In this document: in pieces, positions 1-7,915 of the stretch | Position numbering within the stretch: position 1 is the first letter of the stretch | How the letters are laid out: each line of letters opens with the position of its first letter | Origin: an uncultured Bacillota bacterium | Lineage (GTDB): Bacteria > Bacillota > Clostridia > Christensenellales > UBA1242 | DNA: 64,000 bases | Reading direction: 5' to 3' | Assembly: GCA_900551705.1 (NCBI GenBank) | Contig: URWY01000001.1 | Span: forward strand, 62,001 to 126,000 | The notes under the pieces: generated by a model | Seen by the model: only the letters and a program-made list of their open reading frames with translations | Told to the model about the DNA's origin: nothing | Database searches by the model: none | Program-made: the position numbers and the translations under genes

Positions 1-1
1 T

Positions 2-1318
2 TATTACGATATTTCAGCGAATGCATTAACAACTTTTGATGAATATTTCAAACAAGGATATTTAGCAACAGGTGATGCAACTGCAGCCTACGCAAATGCT
101 GTCAATAAATTACAAGCATACACTGCTGCATTGTGTTCTAGCCTTGGCTATGCTGCGGATAGTGACGAAGCACAAGAAGTTCAAGGTTTGATTTTTTGTG
201 TTTTAAATGCAGGACATCAATTTGATGAGTTCTATACATCAGTTGGTGAGACAGCGCCAACCTATGACATAACAACTGTTATGGCGGCGGATAGAGCAGA
301 ATATATTTCAGAATATGCAAGAAACAATTCATCAATATTTTTAGCAGCCAACATGGTAAAAGAAGAAAATGTTGATAAGATTTTAAATCAACTTGCATCT
401 TTCAAAGTCTCTGCTGAAAAATATGCTGAATATGGCTATGCAGGTAGTGATGGTTACAACAATATCAAAACAATTTCACAAAACACGCTTGTAACTTATA
501 TCGCAAGATATAATTACGATTATAGCCTTGTTGACACATCAACAATGACGCCAGAAGAAATCTCAGCAAAACAAAACGAAATCAAAACCAATATTGCTGG
601 CGATATCACTTCAAGTTTCATTTCAACATTGCCAAAAGATGTTTCTGATGGACTTTCAGAACTCGGCGAAATGGATATGTATAGCATGATAATTGGCTCA
701 ATATTCTTCAAAATGGCTGGCCTATTATTACCAATTATTTATATGATTATGGTTGCAAACAACTTAATTGCAGGTCAAGTGGATAGTGGCTCAATGGCAT
801 ACATATTATCAACTTCAACAAAAAGAAAACAAGTTATATTTACACAAGCACTATATTTAGTCTTATCTCTTTTTGCAATGTTCAGTGTAACAACTGTAAC
901 AAGTTTAGTTTGTTTACGAATTGTCGACTCATCGGCAATTACACTAACTTATGGAGATTTGGTTTTGATTAACCTTGGAGCATTCTTAACAATGTTTGCG
1001 ATGAGCGGAATTTCATTTATGGCTTCTTGCTTGTTCAATAGAAGCAAGCACTCAATGAATATTGGTGGCGGACTTAATATGTTCTTCCTTGTCGCGTCAA
1101 TGCTTGGATTATTTGGTTCAAAAATTATGCCATCAGTTGTTAGGTTAAGTTCATTAAATTTCTTCAATTATGTAACAATAATCACTTTGTTTGATGTAAA
1201 TTCCATTCTTGCGGGAACAACAACATTTATTTGGAAATGGGCTATACTTGTTGGAATCGGCTTGATTTGCTTTCTCATTGGTAGTATCAGATTTCAAAAG
1301 AAAGACCTACCACTATAA
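2..1318 (+). CDS. ABC-2 type transporter permease, 5' truncated by window edge
   Basis: The reading frame is open from base 2 to the TAA at 1316-1318, so the true start lies left of the window; a TTG at 131 is only an internal codon. About 438 residues are visible. The first half is a hydrophilic extracytoplasmic segment. From about position 690 on, the protein has five to six hydrophobic helices broken by short charged loops (for example around STSTKRKQ and FNRSKHSM), and it ends in FQKKDLPL right after the last helix. This large outer loop followed by a C-terminal helix bundle is the plan of ABC-2 type permeases of the EcsB/YhgE-like group. The ATPase partner is expected upstream. The substrate cannot be told. 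Confidence 0.75.
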   Translation, partial: YYDISANALTTFDEYFKQGYLATGDATAAYANAVNKLQAYTAALCSSLGYAADSDEAQEVQGLIFCVLNAGHQFDEFYTSVGETAPTYDITTVMAADRAEYISEYARNNSSIFLAANMVKEENVDKILNQLASFKVSAEKYAEYGYAGSDGYNNIKTISQNTLVTYIARYNYDYSLVDTSTMTPEEISAKQNEIKTNIAGDITSSFISTLPKDVSDGLSELGEMDMYSMIIGSIFFKMAGLLLPIIYMIMVANNLIAGQVDSGSMAYILSTSTKRKQVIFTQALYLVLSLFAMFSVTTVTSLVCLRIVDSSAITLTYGDLVLINLGAFLTMFAMSGISFMASCLFNRSKHSMNIGGGLNMFFLVASMLGLFGSKIMPSVVRLSSLNFFNYVTIITLFDVNSILAGTTTFIWKWAILVGIGLICFLIGSIRFQKKDLPL

Positions 1319-1322
1319 AAAT

Positions 1323-1352
1323 AAAACTGATTGCCTTGGCAGTCAGTTTTTT
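1323..1352 (+). terminator. Rho-independent terminator of the ABC permease gene
   Basis: A 13-bp inverted repeat (AAAACTGA...TCAGTTTT with an inner TGCC/GGCA stem and a TT loop) ends in a T run. It starts a few bases after the permease stop. Confidence 0.85.
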
Positions 1353-1360
1353 AATCAAAA

Positions 1361-1384
1361 AACTCCACAATTAAGTGGAGTTTA
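1361..1384 (-). terminator. Terminator of the minus-strand gene ending at 1390
   Basis: An 8-bp stem, AACTCCAC/GTGGAGTT (1361-1368 with 1375-1382), has A/T tracts on both sides. It can act in both directions but sits directly after the stop of the minus-strand gene. Confidence 0.75.
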
Positions 1385-1389
1385 TTTTT

Positions 1390-3369
1390 TTAAGGCTCTT
1401 GAACGCTAGATTTGTTGTATGTTCTTTTTATCAATTTGATAGTGTTTGAATGTTTAGATTTTATATTTGCGGCTGATTCCATAATTTTATTATAATTTTC
1501 ATTATTTTTTTCAGCATTTACAATTTGGTCTCTTAATTCTTTAAGCTCATCTACACATTCTTTTGAATCTTTATATAATTCTTGATTTTCTGCCTTTTTA
1601 GCATCTTTGCCATAATAGTTGTTGTAATCTTCAAGAGTATCAATAGTTTTGTTTGTTTTATTTAAAATATCGTTAAATTTTTGATCTGTTTCTTCTTGTG
1701 AAACCCTAGCTTCATTTTGTTTTTTAATTTCTGCTTTTTTCTCAGCTTTTTCTTGCTTTGAATTTATTTTTTCTTGTTTAGAAGCGGTTTTATCTTTTTG
1801 TTTTTTCTTGCTTTGTTCTTTTACAACTGCTTTTTCTTCGGTTTTTTGGTTATCAGTTTGTTTTTCTTCTGAATTGTCTTTGGCTGCTGCTTTTTTCGCT
1901 TTCTTTTTAGCTGCTTTCTTGTCAATAGCCTTTTTAACATATCTTCCCGATGCCGCAAGTGTTGGAATTGCAGTTGCAGCGCCTAATAAACCAGTCATAA
2001 GAGGAATTGCAAATGGAATGCCAGGCATCAATGCGGTTGCTATACACAATGCAAATGCGATAATTGCGAAAATTCCTGATAGTAACAATTTCCAACCAGG
2101 TATTTGTTTGTCGTCTGGCTTTTTATCTTTTGCTTTACCATCTTTGCCGTCTGCCTTATCATCTTTGCCATTTTGATTATCTTCTTGCTTGTCTTCCGCT
2201 TTTGGTTGTTCAGCATTTTCTTGTTTTTCTTCTTGAACTGTTTCTTCTTTCGTTGGATCAAGCACTGTTATAGGTTCAGGTTCTGGTGTTGGTTCTTCAA
2301 CAACGGGTTTTTCAGGTTCTGGCTGTATTGGAGTGAAAGCGTTTACATCTTCCAACGATTGAATCGCAGGCTCTGCATTTGTATTTTCAAAAGCATTAAT
2401 GCCAACTTTAATGCCAGGTTTTGTTAAAGACTTGATAGATTCAATTTGCATTTTTTCAATATCTGCTTTTGTTTCTTCGTCAACAACTTTTTCACCATTT
2501 TTTTCTTGTGGCAAGAATTCTGTTATTTCTTTAATAATTTCAGGGGATAATCCGTCAACCAATTTTGAGTTTTTAGATTCTCCAACTTTTTCGCTTGATT
2601 TATCAAAGCGAACAATCAAATCTTTTTTGTCTGTCACTTCGCCATTATTACCCATATCTGGGACAACTTTAAAGCCCGCATAAACTTCTTTAAGTTCAAC
2701 GCCGTCACCAACTAAAATTCTGTCGCCATAAAGAGCGATTCTTAAAGTTTGACCCTTTTTGCCAACATTTGCCCATTCTTTAACTTTGATATTTGGTGAG
2801 CCGTTAGCTTCCATTGCTTTTAATGTTTCAAACATTTGAGCTGGAAGGGCACAGCGTTTTGCTTGTTTTGATGCTCTAAGTTGAATAGGTGCTGCATCGT
2901 TTTGTGTGAGTTCAACAATATTTTTTGGAAGTTCAACATTTAGGTTTTCACTTTCAAGTTTAAGCAAAGTTGTTTGAACACCATTTTTTTCATGAATGAT
3001 GCCCTTTGATTTAATTGTTATATTTCCGAAAGATTTTGCATCAGGATTGTTAAGAGCAAAGGAGATGTCTTCATTAGCATACATTGTTACATTTTTAAGT
3101 TTGTAAACATTGTAGTTTTCGTTTTCGGCATCTGAGAAAATCTGTAAGTCTTTTAATTGCTCAAAATTTTTGTCAACCATCAAATAAAGTTGGTTGTCAT
3201 TTTTAATTATTGAGCAGACAGGTGAGTGGCTTTCAGTTAAGTTTTTGCCAAAATTTATGATGTCGTTATAGTTTGAAACACTAACAACTTGGCTGCCGAT
3301 ATCTTGATATTTTCCATTAACTTTTTGTTTTTGTGGAATTGTGAATGATAATGAATCTTTTTGTTCCAT
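1390..3369 (-). CDS. Large lysine/glutamate-rich membrane and coiled-coil protein, unknown function
   Basis: This is a 659-residue protein that I do not recognise. I place the start at the ATG at 3369 because GGAGGAG lies seven bases before it; a longer reading from 3453 would begin upstream of the promoter's -10 box. Residues 1 to about 290 look globular, with a beta-rich pattern. A Pro/Glu-rich linker (PEPEKPVVEEPTPEPEP) and a Lys/Asp-rich linker follow. A hydrophobic pair of helices (about 430-480: LLLSGIFAIIAFALCIATAL and a second helix) comes next, and then a highly charged coiled-coil tail with runs of KKAKKAAAK. The layout suggests a membrane-anchored protein with long cytoplasmic arms. 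The minus-strand protein at 32829-33458 has the same style: charged arm, helix pair, charged arm. Confidence 0.6.
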   Translation of the reverse strand: MEQKDSLSFTIPQKQKVNGKYQDIGSQVVSVSNYNDIINFGKNLTESHSPVCSIIKNDNQLYLMVDKNFEQLKDLQIFSDAENENYNVYKLKNVTMYANEDISFALNNPDAKSFGNITIKSKGIIHEKNGVQTTLLKLESENLNVELPKNIVELTQNDAAPIQLRASKQAKRCALPAQMFETLKAMEANGSPNIKVKEWANVGKKGQTLRIALYGDRILVGDGVELKEVYAGFKVVPDMGNNGEVTDKKDLIVRFDKSSEKVGESKNSKLVDGLSPEIIKEITEFLPQEKNGEKVVDEETKADIEKMQIESIKSLTKPGIKVGINAFENTNAEPAIQSLEDVNAFTPIQPEPEKPVVEEPTPEPEPITVLDPTKEETVQEEKQENAEQPKAEDKQEDNQNGKDDKADGKDGKAKDKKPDDKQIPGWKLLLSGIFAIIAFALCIATALMPGIPFAIPLMTGLLGAATAIPTLAASGRYVKKAIDKKAAKKKAKKAAAKDNSEEKQTDNQKTEEKAVVKEQSKKKQKDKTASKQEKINSKQEKAEKKAEIKKQNEARVSQEETDQKFNDILNKTNKTIDTLEDYNNYYGKDAKKAENQELYKDSKECVDELKELRDQIVNAEKNNENYNKIMESAANIKSKHSNTIKLIKRTYNKSSVQEP

Positions 3370-3394
3370 AATCTCCTCCATTTCTTTAAAGATA

Positions 3395-3422
3395 ATTATA
3401 TATATTTTTTTGACTTTGTCAA
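3395..3422 (-). promoter_or_regulatory. Sigma-A promoter of the 1390-3369 gene
   Basis: On the minus strand TTGACA (3422-3417), a 16-base spacer and TATAAT (3400-3395) are a perfect match to the housekeeping consensus. The promoter diverges from that of tuf. Confidence 0.8.
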
Positions 3423-3476
3423 TAGTTGGAAAAAAAGATTTCGTTGAAAACAATATAAAAAAATATTAAAAAATAG

Positions 3477-3508
3477 TTGCAAAAGATTTTTTTTTATGCT
3501 AATATAAT
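3477..3508 (+). promoter_or_regulatory. Promoter of tuf
   Basis: TTGCAA (3477-3482) is followed after 17 bases by TAATAT (3500-3505), with TG in the extended -10 position (3497-3498). An overlapping TATAAT at 3503-3508 is an alternative -10 box. A T-rich spacer fits strong constitutive expression. Confidence 0.65.
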
Positions 3509-3555
3509 GCCGAATTGGAGATTATCCAAAATTTTTTTAAGGAGAGATATTAAAA

Positions 3556-4758
3556 ATGGCAAAGGAAAAATTTGACAGAAGCAAACCACACGTTAACATT
3601 GGTACTATCGGCCACGTTGACCATGGTAAAACTACTTTAACTGCAGCTATCACTTTCTACAGCTCATTGAAAGGCAACGCAGCAGCTATGAAGTATGATG
3701 ATATCGACAAAGCGCCAGAAGAAAAGGCTAGAGGTATTACTATTAATACTGCTCACGTTGAATATCAAACAGACAAAAGGCACTACGCTCACGTAGACTG
3801 CCCAGGACACGCTGACTATGTTAAAAACATGATCACAGGTGCAGCACAAATGGATGGAGCAATCTTAGTTGTTTCAGCCGCTGATGGTCCTATGCCTCAA
3901 ACAAGAGAACACATTCTTCTTGCTCGTCAAGTTGGCGTTCCTTATATCATTGTTTTCATGAATAAGGTTGACCAAGTTGATGATCCAGAACTTCTTGAAC
4001 TTGTTGAAATGGAAATTAGAGACCTTCTTTCATCTTATGGATTCCCAGGAGATACAACACCAATTATTAAAGGTTCAGCTCTTAAAGCTCTTGAAGCTTG
4101 CCAAGCTGGTGACATTAATAGTGAATGGTGCAAACCAATTCAAGAACTTCTTGATGCAGTTGACTCATATATCCCAGAACCTACAAGAGATACAGATAAA
4201 CCTTTCTTGATGCCAGTTGAAGACGTTTTCACAATCACAGGTCGTGGAACAGTTGCAACAGGTAGAGTAGAAAGAGGAACTGTTAAAGTAGGCGACACAG
4301 TAGAAATTGTTGGTATGGGTTCAAACAAACAAACAGTTATTACTGGCGTTGAAATGTTCAGAAAACTTCTTGACGAAGCTCAAGCAGGAGATAATGTAGG
4401 TCTTCTTCTTCGTGGTATTCAAAGAAACGAAATCGAAAGAGGACAAGTTCTTTGCAAACCAGGCTCAATTAAGCCTCACACAGAATTCAAAGCAGAAGTT
4501 TATGTTCTTAAGAAAGAAGAAGGCGGACGCCACACACCATTCTTCAATGGTTATCGTCCACAATTCTACTTCAGAACAACTGATGTTACAGGAACAATCG
4601 AACTTCCACAAGGCGTTGAAATGGTTATGCCAGGCGACAATGTTAGCATGACAATTAAACTTATCACACCTATCGCTATCGAACAAGGATTGCGTTTCGC
4701 TATCCGTGAAGGTGGCAGAACTGTTGGTTCAGGCGTTGTTTCTTCAATCATCGCTTAA
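3556..4758 (+). CDS. tuf: Translation elongation factor Tu
   Basis: This 400-residue GTPase delivers aminoacyl-tRNA to the ribosomal A site in the cytoplasm. The G-domain motifs are all present: GHVDHGKT (residues 19-26), a switch I containing [20 protein letters not shown] (about 81) and NKVD (about 136). Domains 2 and 3 follow, with the typical [13 protein letters not shown] and [10 protein letters not shown] stretches. The length is the family norm. AAGGAG lies ten bases before the ATG. The gene stands alone between its own promoter and terminator, not in a str operon with rpsL, rpsG and fusA as in many Bacillota. No base-level signs of transfer are seen. Confidence 0.98.
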   Translation: MAKEKFDRSKPHVNIGTIGHVDHGKTTLTAAITFYSSLKGNAAAMKYDDIDKAPEEKARGITINTAHVEYQTDKRHYAHVDCPGHADYVKNMITGAAQMDGAILVVSAADGPMPQTREHILLARQVGVPYIIVFMNKVDQVDDPELLELVEMEIRDLLSSYGFPGDTTPIIKGSALKALEACQAGDINSEWCKPIQELLDAVDSYIPEPTRDTDKPFLMPVEDVFTITGRGTVATGRVERGTVKVGDTVEIVGMGSNKQTVITGVEMFRKLLDEAQAGDNVGLLLRGIQRNEIERGQVLCKPGSIKPHTEFKAEVYVLKKEEGGRHTPFFNGYRPQFYFRTTDVTGTIELPQGVEMVMPGDNVSMTIKLITPIAIEQGLRFAIREGGRTVGSGVVSSIIA

Positions 4759-4773
4759 TCGAAGTAAAAATAA

Positions 4774-4799
4774 AACACTCACAATCGTGGGTGTTTTTT
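4774..4799 (+). terminator. Terminator of tuf
   Basis: A 9-bp stem (AACACTCAC/GTGGGTGTT) with an AATC loop is followed by six T residues. It slightly overlaps the stop codon of the convergent minus-strand gene. Confidence 0.9.
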
Positions 4800-5394
4800 A
4801 TTTTTCAATGTTTTGTTCGTTTATTTTGGTAATTTTATTGTTTTTAACATCATTCATTGTCTTTTCAATGGTATAGATATTTTGCAAGCTTAAAGGTTTG
4901 TAAATGTTTTCATTTTTTATGAAATTAAATTCGTCAATGCCGCATAAACTCATTAAATAGTCGTTTAGAACTTTTACTTGTTTTTCGTTAATTAAATACA
5001 AATAATCTTTCATATAATCAAAAAACTTATTTCCCTTATAGCTATCTGATAAATTGTTCTTGGTTTTTTCATCATTTTTTTCTGGAAGCAAGGCAATAAA
5101 GTCCCCCCAGCCAAGTTCCTCTTGCGCTTCTATTGTAAGGATAATAGGGAAAATGATAGTTGATATATTGTTAATTTCAGTTTGATAAAATTGTGTTACG
5201 ATGCCACGCTTGTAATAAATGAAATTGATGTGTTCGGTTATTTCAGCATTTTGAATTTTTCCATCATTTAATAAATAATATTCTTTGTTGTCTGTTAAAG
5301 TTTTAACTTTTGTTTTTTGCTTGTTAAGAACACACAATTTAATAGATTTTGTATCGTCTATTAATAAATAAACATCTTTAAGTGAAATTTGCAT
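4798..5394 (-). CDS. Hypothetical protein, unknown function
   Basis: This is a 198-residue, probably cytoplasmic protein that I do not recognise. I chose the ATG at 5394 because GGAG precedes it at good spacing; an in-frame ATG at 5406 overlaps that SD and lies at the predicted transcription start. The N-terminal half alternates hydrophobic and charged residues in short strands (SLKDVYLLIDDTKSIKLCVL), and the C-terminal half is helical. There is no signal peptide or membrane segment. It has its own promoter, converges on tuf, and shares the tuf terminator region. Confidence 0.55.
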   Translation of the reverse strand: MQISLKDVYLLIDDTKSIKLCVLNKQKTKVKTLTDNKEYYLLNDGKIQNAEITEHINFIYYKRGIVTQFYQTEINNISTIIFPIILTIEAQEELGWGDFIALLPEKNDEKTKNNLSDSYKGNKFFDYMKDYLYLINEKQVKVLNDYLMSLCGIDEFNFIKNENIYKPLSLQNIYTIEKTMNDVKNNKITKINEQNIEK

Positions 5395-5412
5395 AAAACA
5401 CTCCATATTGAA

Positions 5413-5441
5413 TATATATCATAGTTCAGCTAAAAGTACAA
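5413..5441 (-). promoter_or_regulatory. Promoter of the 4798-5394 gene
   Basis: On the minus strand TTGTAC (5441-5436), a 17-base spacer and TATATA (5418-5413). The implied transcription start near 5406 supports translation from 5394. Confidence 0.6.
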
Positions 5442-5534
5442 TCATTTTAGACCAAAATAATATGTAAATAAATTCATTTTTATAAAGATTTGTTTTGCAT
5501 AGGTCTTTTTATATGTATTTTGTAAAGCTAAAAT

Positions 5535-5576
5535 AAAAAAGGGGCACAACATCTATATTTAACAGATATTGCGCCC
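5535..5576 (-). terminator. Terminator of tRNA-Val
   Basis: Read on the minus strand, GGGCGCAATATCT pairs with AGATGTTGTGCCC with two mismatches, followed by CTTTTTTATTTT. It lies just after the tRNA 3' end. Confidence 0.8.
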
Positions 5577-5582
5577 ACAATA

Positions 5583-5659
5583 TGGTGGAAGTTATAGGAC
5601 TCGAACCTATGACCCCCTGCTTGTAAGGCAGGTGCTCTAACCAACTGAGCTAAACTTCC
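5583..5659 (-). tRNA. tRNA-Val (anticodon UAC)
   Basis: The minus strand folds into a full cloverleaf. The acceptor stem is GGAAGTT/AACTTCC, and the D arm contains AGCTCAGTTGGTTAGAGC. The anticodon stem is CCTGC/GCAGG with loop CTTACAA, giving anticodon TAC. The T arm contains GGTTCGAGTCC. The 3' CCA is encoded in the DNA (5583-5585). UAC reads GTA and other Val codons. It is a single-gene unit with its own consensus promoter and terminator. Confidence 0.97.
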
Positions 5660-5672
5660 ATCAGCGTGGTTT

Positions 5673-5701
5673 AATATATCATATCAATTTTTAAATGTCA
5701 A
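5673..5701 (-). promoter_or_regulatory. Promoter of tRNA-Val
   Basis: On the minus strand TTGACA (5701-5696), a 17-base spacer and TATATT (5678-5673), placed about 14 bases before the mature tRNA 5' end. Confidence 0.85.
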
Positions 5702-5739
5702 CAATTTTTATCAAATTTGCAAAATATTTTTTTGTAAGC

Positions 5740-5770
5740 TTGTATTAAGTTTTTTGAACTTCCATATAAT
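5740..5770 (+). promoter_or_regulatory. Possible promoter of the lytic transglycosylase gene, implying a leaderless mRNA
   Basis: TTGTAT (5740-5745), a 19-base spacer and TATAAT (5765-5770). The -10 box ends only six bases before the ATG at 5777, so transcription would begin at or next to the start codon. Confidence 0.45.
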
Positions 5771-5776
5771 AAGTTT

Positions 5777-6376
5777 ATGAAGTGGAAAATCATTATATCA
5801 TCAATAATTGTTGCTGTAATTCTTGCAGGTCTAGGGGCAATGATTTTTTGCTATAACAACATTCAATATCCAGTGAAATATACCAAAGAAATAAATGCAG
5901 CAAGTGAAGAATTTGGAGTTCAAAAAGAACTAATTGCAAGCGTAATCAATGCGGAAAGTCATTATAACGAAAAGGCGGTTTCAAATAAAGGTGCGATTGG
6001 ACTTATGCAAATCATGCCTTCAACGGCAGAATGGATACTAAACAAGATATCAAAACAAAATAGCAGTGTTCCAAGATTGTCACAAATCGAATTGTTTGAC
6101 TATGAAAAATCTGATGGTAAACTTTTTGACGCTAATTTGAATATTAGAATAGGAACATATTATTTGGCATATTTGATAAACAAATTTAAAGATGTAAACA
6201 CCGCTTTATGTGCCTATAATGCTGGCGAAGGAAAGGTTGGTGAGTGGTTAAATTCAAACGAGTTTTCTGAGGATAAACAAACATTAAAAAAAATACCATA
6301 TCGCGAAACAGATAATTATGTTAACAAAGTGAATATGAATTTAAAGATATATAGCAAGAAATTGAATTTTCGTTGA
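5777..6376 (+). CDS. Membrane-anchored lytic transglycosylase (SLT family)
   Basis: This is a 199-residue protein with one N-terminal hydrophobic segment (residues 4-26) and then an SLT/goose-lysozyme-type domain. These enzymes cleave the MurNAc-GlcNAc bond of peptidoglycan and form 1,6-anhydro ends. The catalytic glutamate is E60 in VINAESHYN. The family signature GAIGLMQIMPSTA follows (73-84), then GTYYLAYLINKF and the AYNAGEGKV motif. No SD is visible before the ATG, but the signal-anchor fixes the start. The domain lies outside the membrane. It could serve sporulation or general wall turnover; the neighbours do not decide. Confidence 0.9.
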   Translation: MKWKIIISSIIVAVILAGLGAMIFCYNNIQYPVKYTKEINAASEEFGVQKELIASVINAESHYNEKAVSNKGAIGLMQIMPSTAEWILNKISKQNSSVPRLSQIELFDYEKSDGKLFDANLNIRIGTYYLAYLINKFKDVNTALCAYNAGEGKVGEWLNSNEFSEDKQTLKKIPYRETDNYVNKVNMNLKIYSKKLNFR

Positions 6377-6385
6377 AAAAAACTA

Positions 6386-6414
6386 TTGACAAGTGACTTT
6401 TCTTAGGGTATAAT
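6386..6414 (+). promoter_or_regulatory. Consensus promoter of the 6437-6766 gene
   Basis: TTGACA (6386-6391), a 17-base spacer and TATAAT (6409-6414) are a perfect match to the housekeeping consensus. Confidence 0.85.
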
Positions 6415-6436
6415 TAGCACATCTAAAAGGAAAGTT

Positions 6437-6766
6437 ATGAAAAAAGAAATTGTTAAAATCGTTTTACCTTATGCAGTTTTGAATAAAGAAACATATATAA
6501 ACGAAGCAAAAGAAATTGAAATTGCAAACAACGAAAAACATGTTTTAAATATCTTCACAAACAGCACAAAAGTTAATGCATTCATAGATGCTATCATTGC
6601 AACAGGAAAAGTAAGTGCAGAACAAAGAAAAGAACATTTTGCAAAAGATATGAAAAAAATTAGAAATCAAAGCGAAGAAGTTGTTTCAGTTTTGGGCAGT
6701 GCTGCTTCATATCCAGTTGCAAAAAACAAATCTATGATTGTTGTTGAAGAAGAAAATTGTCAATAA
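6437..6766 (+). CDS. Small hypothetical protein
   Basis: This is a 109-residue cytoplasmic protein that I do not recognise. It is lysine- and glutamate-rich, with a helical middle (KVNAFIDAIIATGKVSAEQRK) and no membrane segment or metal motif. AAGG lies seven bases before the ATG. A perfect consensus promoter and a strong terminator flank it, so it is an independent and probably well-expressed unit. The DNA gives no hint of function. Confidence 0.6.
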   Translation: MKKEIVKIVLPYAVLNKETYINEAKEIEIANNEKHVLNIFTNSTKVNAFIDAIIATGKVSAEQRKEHFAKDMKKIRNQSEEVVSVLGSAASYPVAKNKSMIVVEEENCQ

Positions 6767-6785
6767 ATTTAAAATTTGCATAATT

Positions 6786-6811
6786 AAATGGTGGCATTGC
6801 CACCATTTTTC
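6786..6811 (+). terminator. Terminator of the 6437-6766 gene
   Basis: A perfect 10-bp stem, AAATGGTGGC/GCCACCATTT, with a 3-base loop runs into a T tract. Confidence 0.9.
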
Positions 6812-6878
6812 AATTTAAAAAGCAAATCGCTTGTAAAAATTGACTATTTTTGCAATAATTAGGTTAATCGGAGAAAAT

Positions 6879-7907
6879 ATGGAAATTGTTATTGATGCTT
6901 TTGGGGGAGATAATGCTCCTGGGGAAATCGTTAAAGGTGCAGTTGAATTTTTAAATGGTTATAAAGATAAAAATCTTCAAATTTGTTTATGTGGCGATGA
7001 AGCCAAAGTAAACAAGGAACTTGAAAATTTGAAATATAGCGGTAACCAAATTGTCGTTTTTCATGCACCTGATATTATCACAAATGACGATGTTCCAACA
7101 AAAGCAATTAAAGAAAAAACTGATTCGTCACTCGCAAAATGTTTTGATATTTTAAGGCATGACGAAGATTGTATCGGATTGATTTCTGCTGGTTCAACGG
7201 GAGCAATTTTGGCGGGCGGATTTTTAAAAATTGGTAGGATAAAAGGTGTTTCAAGGCCAGCACTTGCTCCATTTATGCCAACAAAAACTGGCAGCCAAGT
7301 TTTGCTTATTGATTGCGGTGCAAATATGGACGCAAACGCATTGAATTTGTGTCATTTTGCCGCTATGGGCAGTGCATATTACACATGCATGACTAAAAAA
7401 GAAAATCCGAGAGTTGCTCTTTTGAATGTTGGAACAGAAAATCATAAAGGTGATGAACTTTCAAAAGAAGTTTTTCCAATGCTTCAAAAAATGAATATTA
7501 ATTTCGTTGGAAATATGGAAGCAAGAGATATTATGAGTGGCAAGTATGATGTTGTTGTTGCCGATGGCTTTTCTGGAAATGTGCTTTTAAAATCAACGGA
7601 AGGCGCATTAAAACTCATGATTGATGAACTTAAAAATATGTTTATGCAAAATGTTTTTACCAAACTTGGTGCTTTAACTATGAGAAAAAGTATCAAAAAA
7701 ATGAAAAAAATTTATGATTTTGATGCTTATGGTGGTTCTCCATTTTTGGGTTGCAAAAAAATAATTATAAAATCGCATGGTTCTTCAAAATCTGCTGCGA
7801 TTGTTGCGTCTATCAATCAAATTTTAGCTCTTTACAAAAATCAAATTAATGATATAATAGAAAATAGTGTTAAAGATGTAACGCTGGATAACTTACAAAA
7901 CGCTTAG
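6879..7907 (+). CDS. plsX: Phosphate acyltransferase PlsX
   Basis: This 342-residue enzyme makes acyl-phosphate from acyl-ACP, the first step of phosphatidic acid synthesis with PlsY and PlsC. The start is the ATG at 6879, with GGAG seven bases ahead; the family N-terminus VIDAFGGDNAP begins right there. Further signatures are STGAILAGG, the LLIDCGANMDA stretch, NVGTENHKGDEL, VVADGFSGNVLLKSTEG and the C-terminal YGGSPFLG. The length is normal. The usual neighbours acpP, rnc and fapR are absent; an unknown gene follows after 8 bases and is probably co-transcribed. Confidence 0.95.
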   Translation: MEIVIDAFGGDNAPGEIVKGAVEFLNGYKDKNLQICLCGDEAKVNKELENLKYSGNQIVVFHAPDIITNDDVPTKAIKEKTDSSLAKCFDILRHDEDCIGLISAGSTGAILAGGFLKIGRIKGVSRPALAPFMPTKTGSQVLLIDCGANMDANALNLCHFAAMGSAYYTCMTKKENPRVALLNVGTENHKGDELSKEVFPMLQKMNINFVGNMEARDIMSGKYDVVVADGFSGNVLLKSTEGALKLMIDELKNMFMQNVFTKLGALTMRKSIKKMKKIYDFDAYGGSPFLGCKKIIIKSHGSSKSAAIVASINQILALYKNQINDIIENSVKDVTLDNLQNA

Positions 7908-7915
7908 GAGAAATT

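Noticed and set aside
131..133. TTG at 131 as start of the ABC permease
   Set aside because: The same frame is open to base 2 with normal codon use and no SD lies near 131; the gene runs in from the left edge.
1808..2683. Plus-strand open frames opposite the 1390-3369 gene
   Set aside because: They arise from Lys/Glu-rich codons read on the other strand (Phe/Cys/Leu runs) and have no SD or family match.
5395..5406. ATG at 5406 as start of the 4798-5394 gene
   Set aside because: It overlaps the SD of the ATG at 5394 and lies at the expected transcription start.
6374..6376. Mycoplasma-type code with TGA as Trp
   Set aside because: TGA ends several genes (6374-6376, 24299-24301), and Trp is encoded by TGG throughout.
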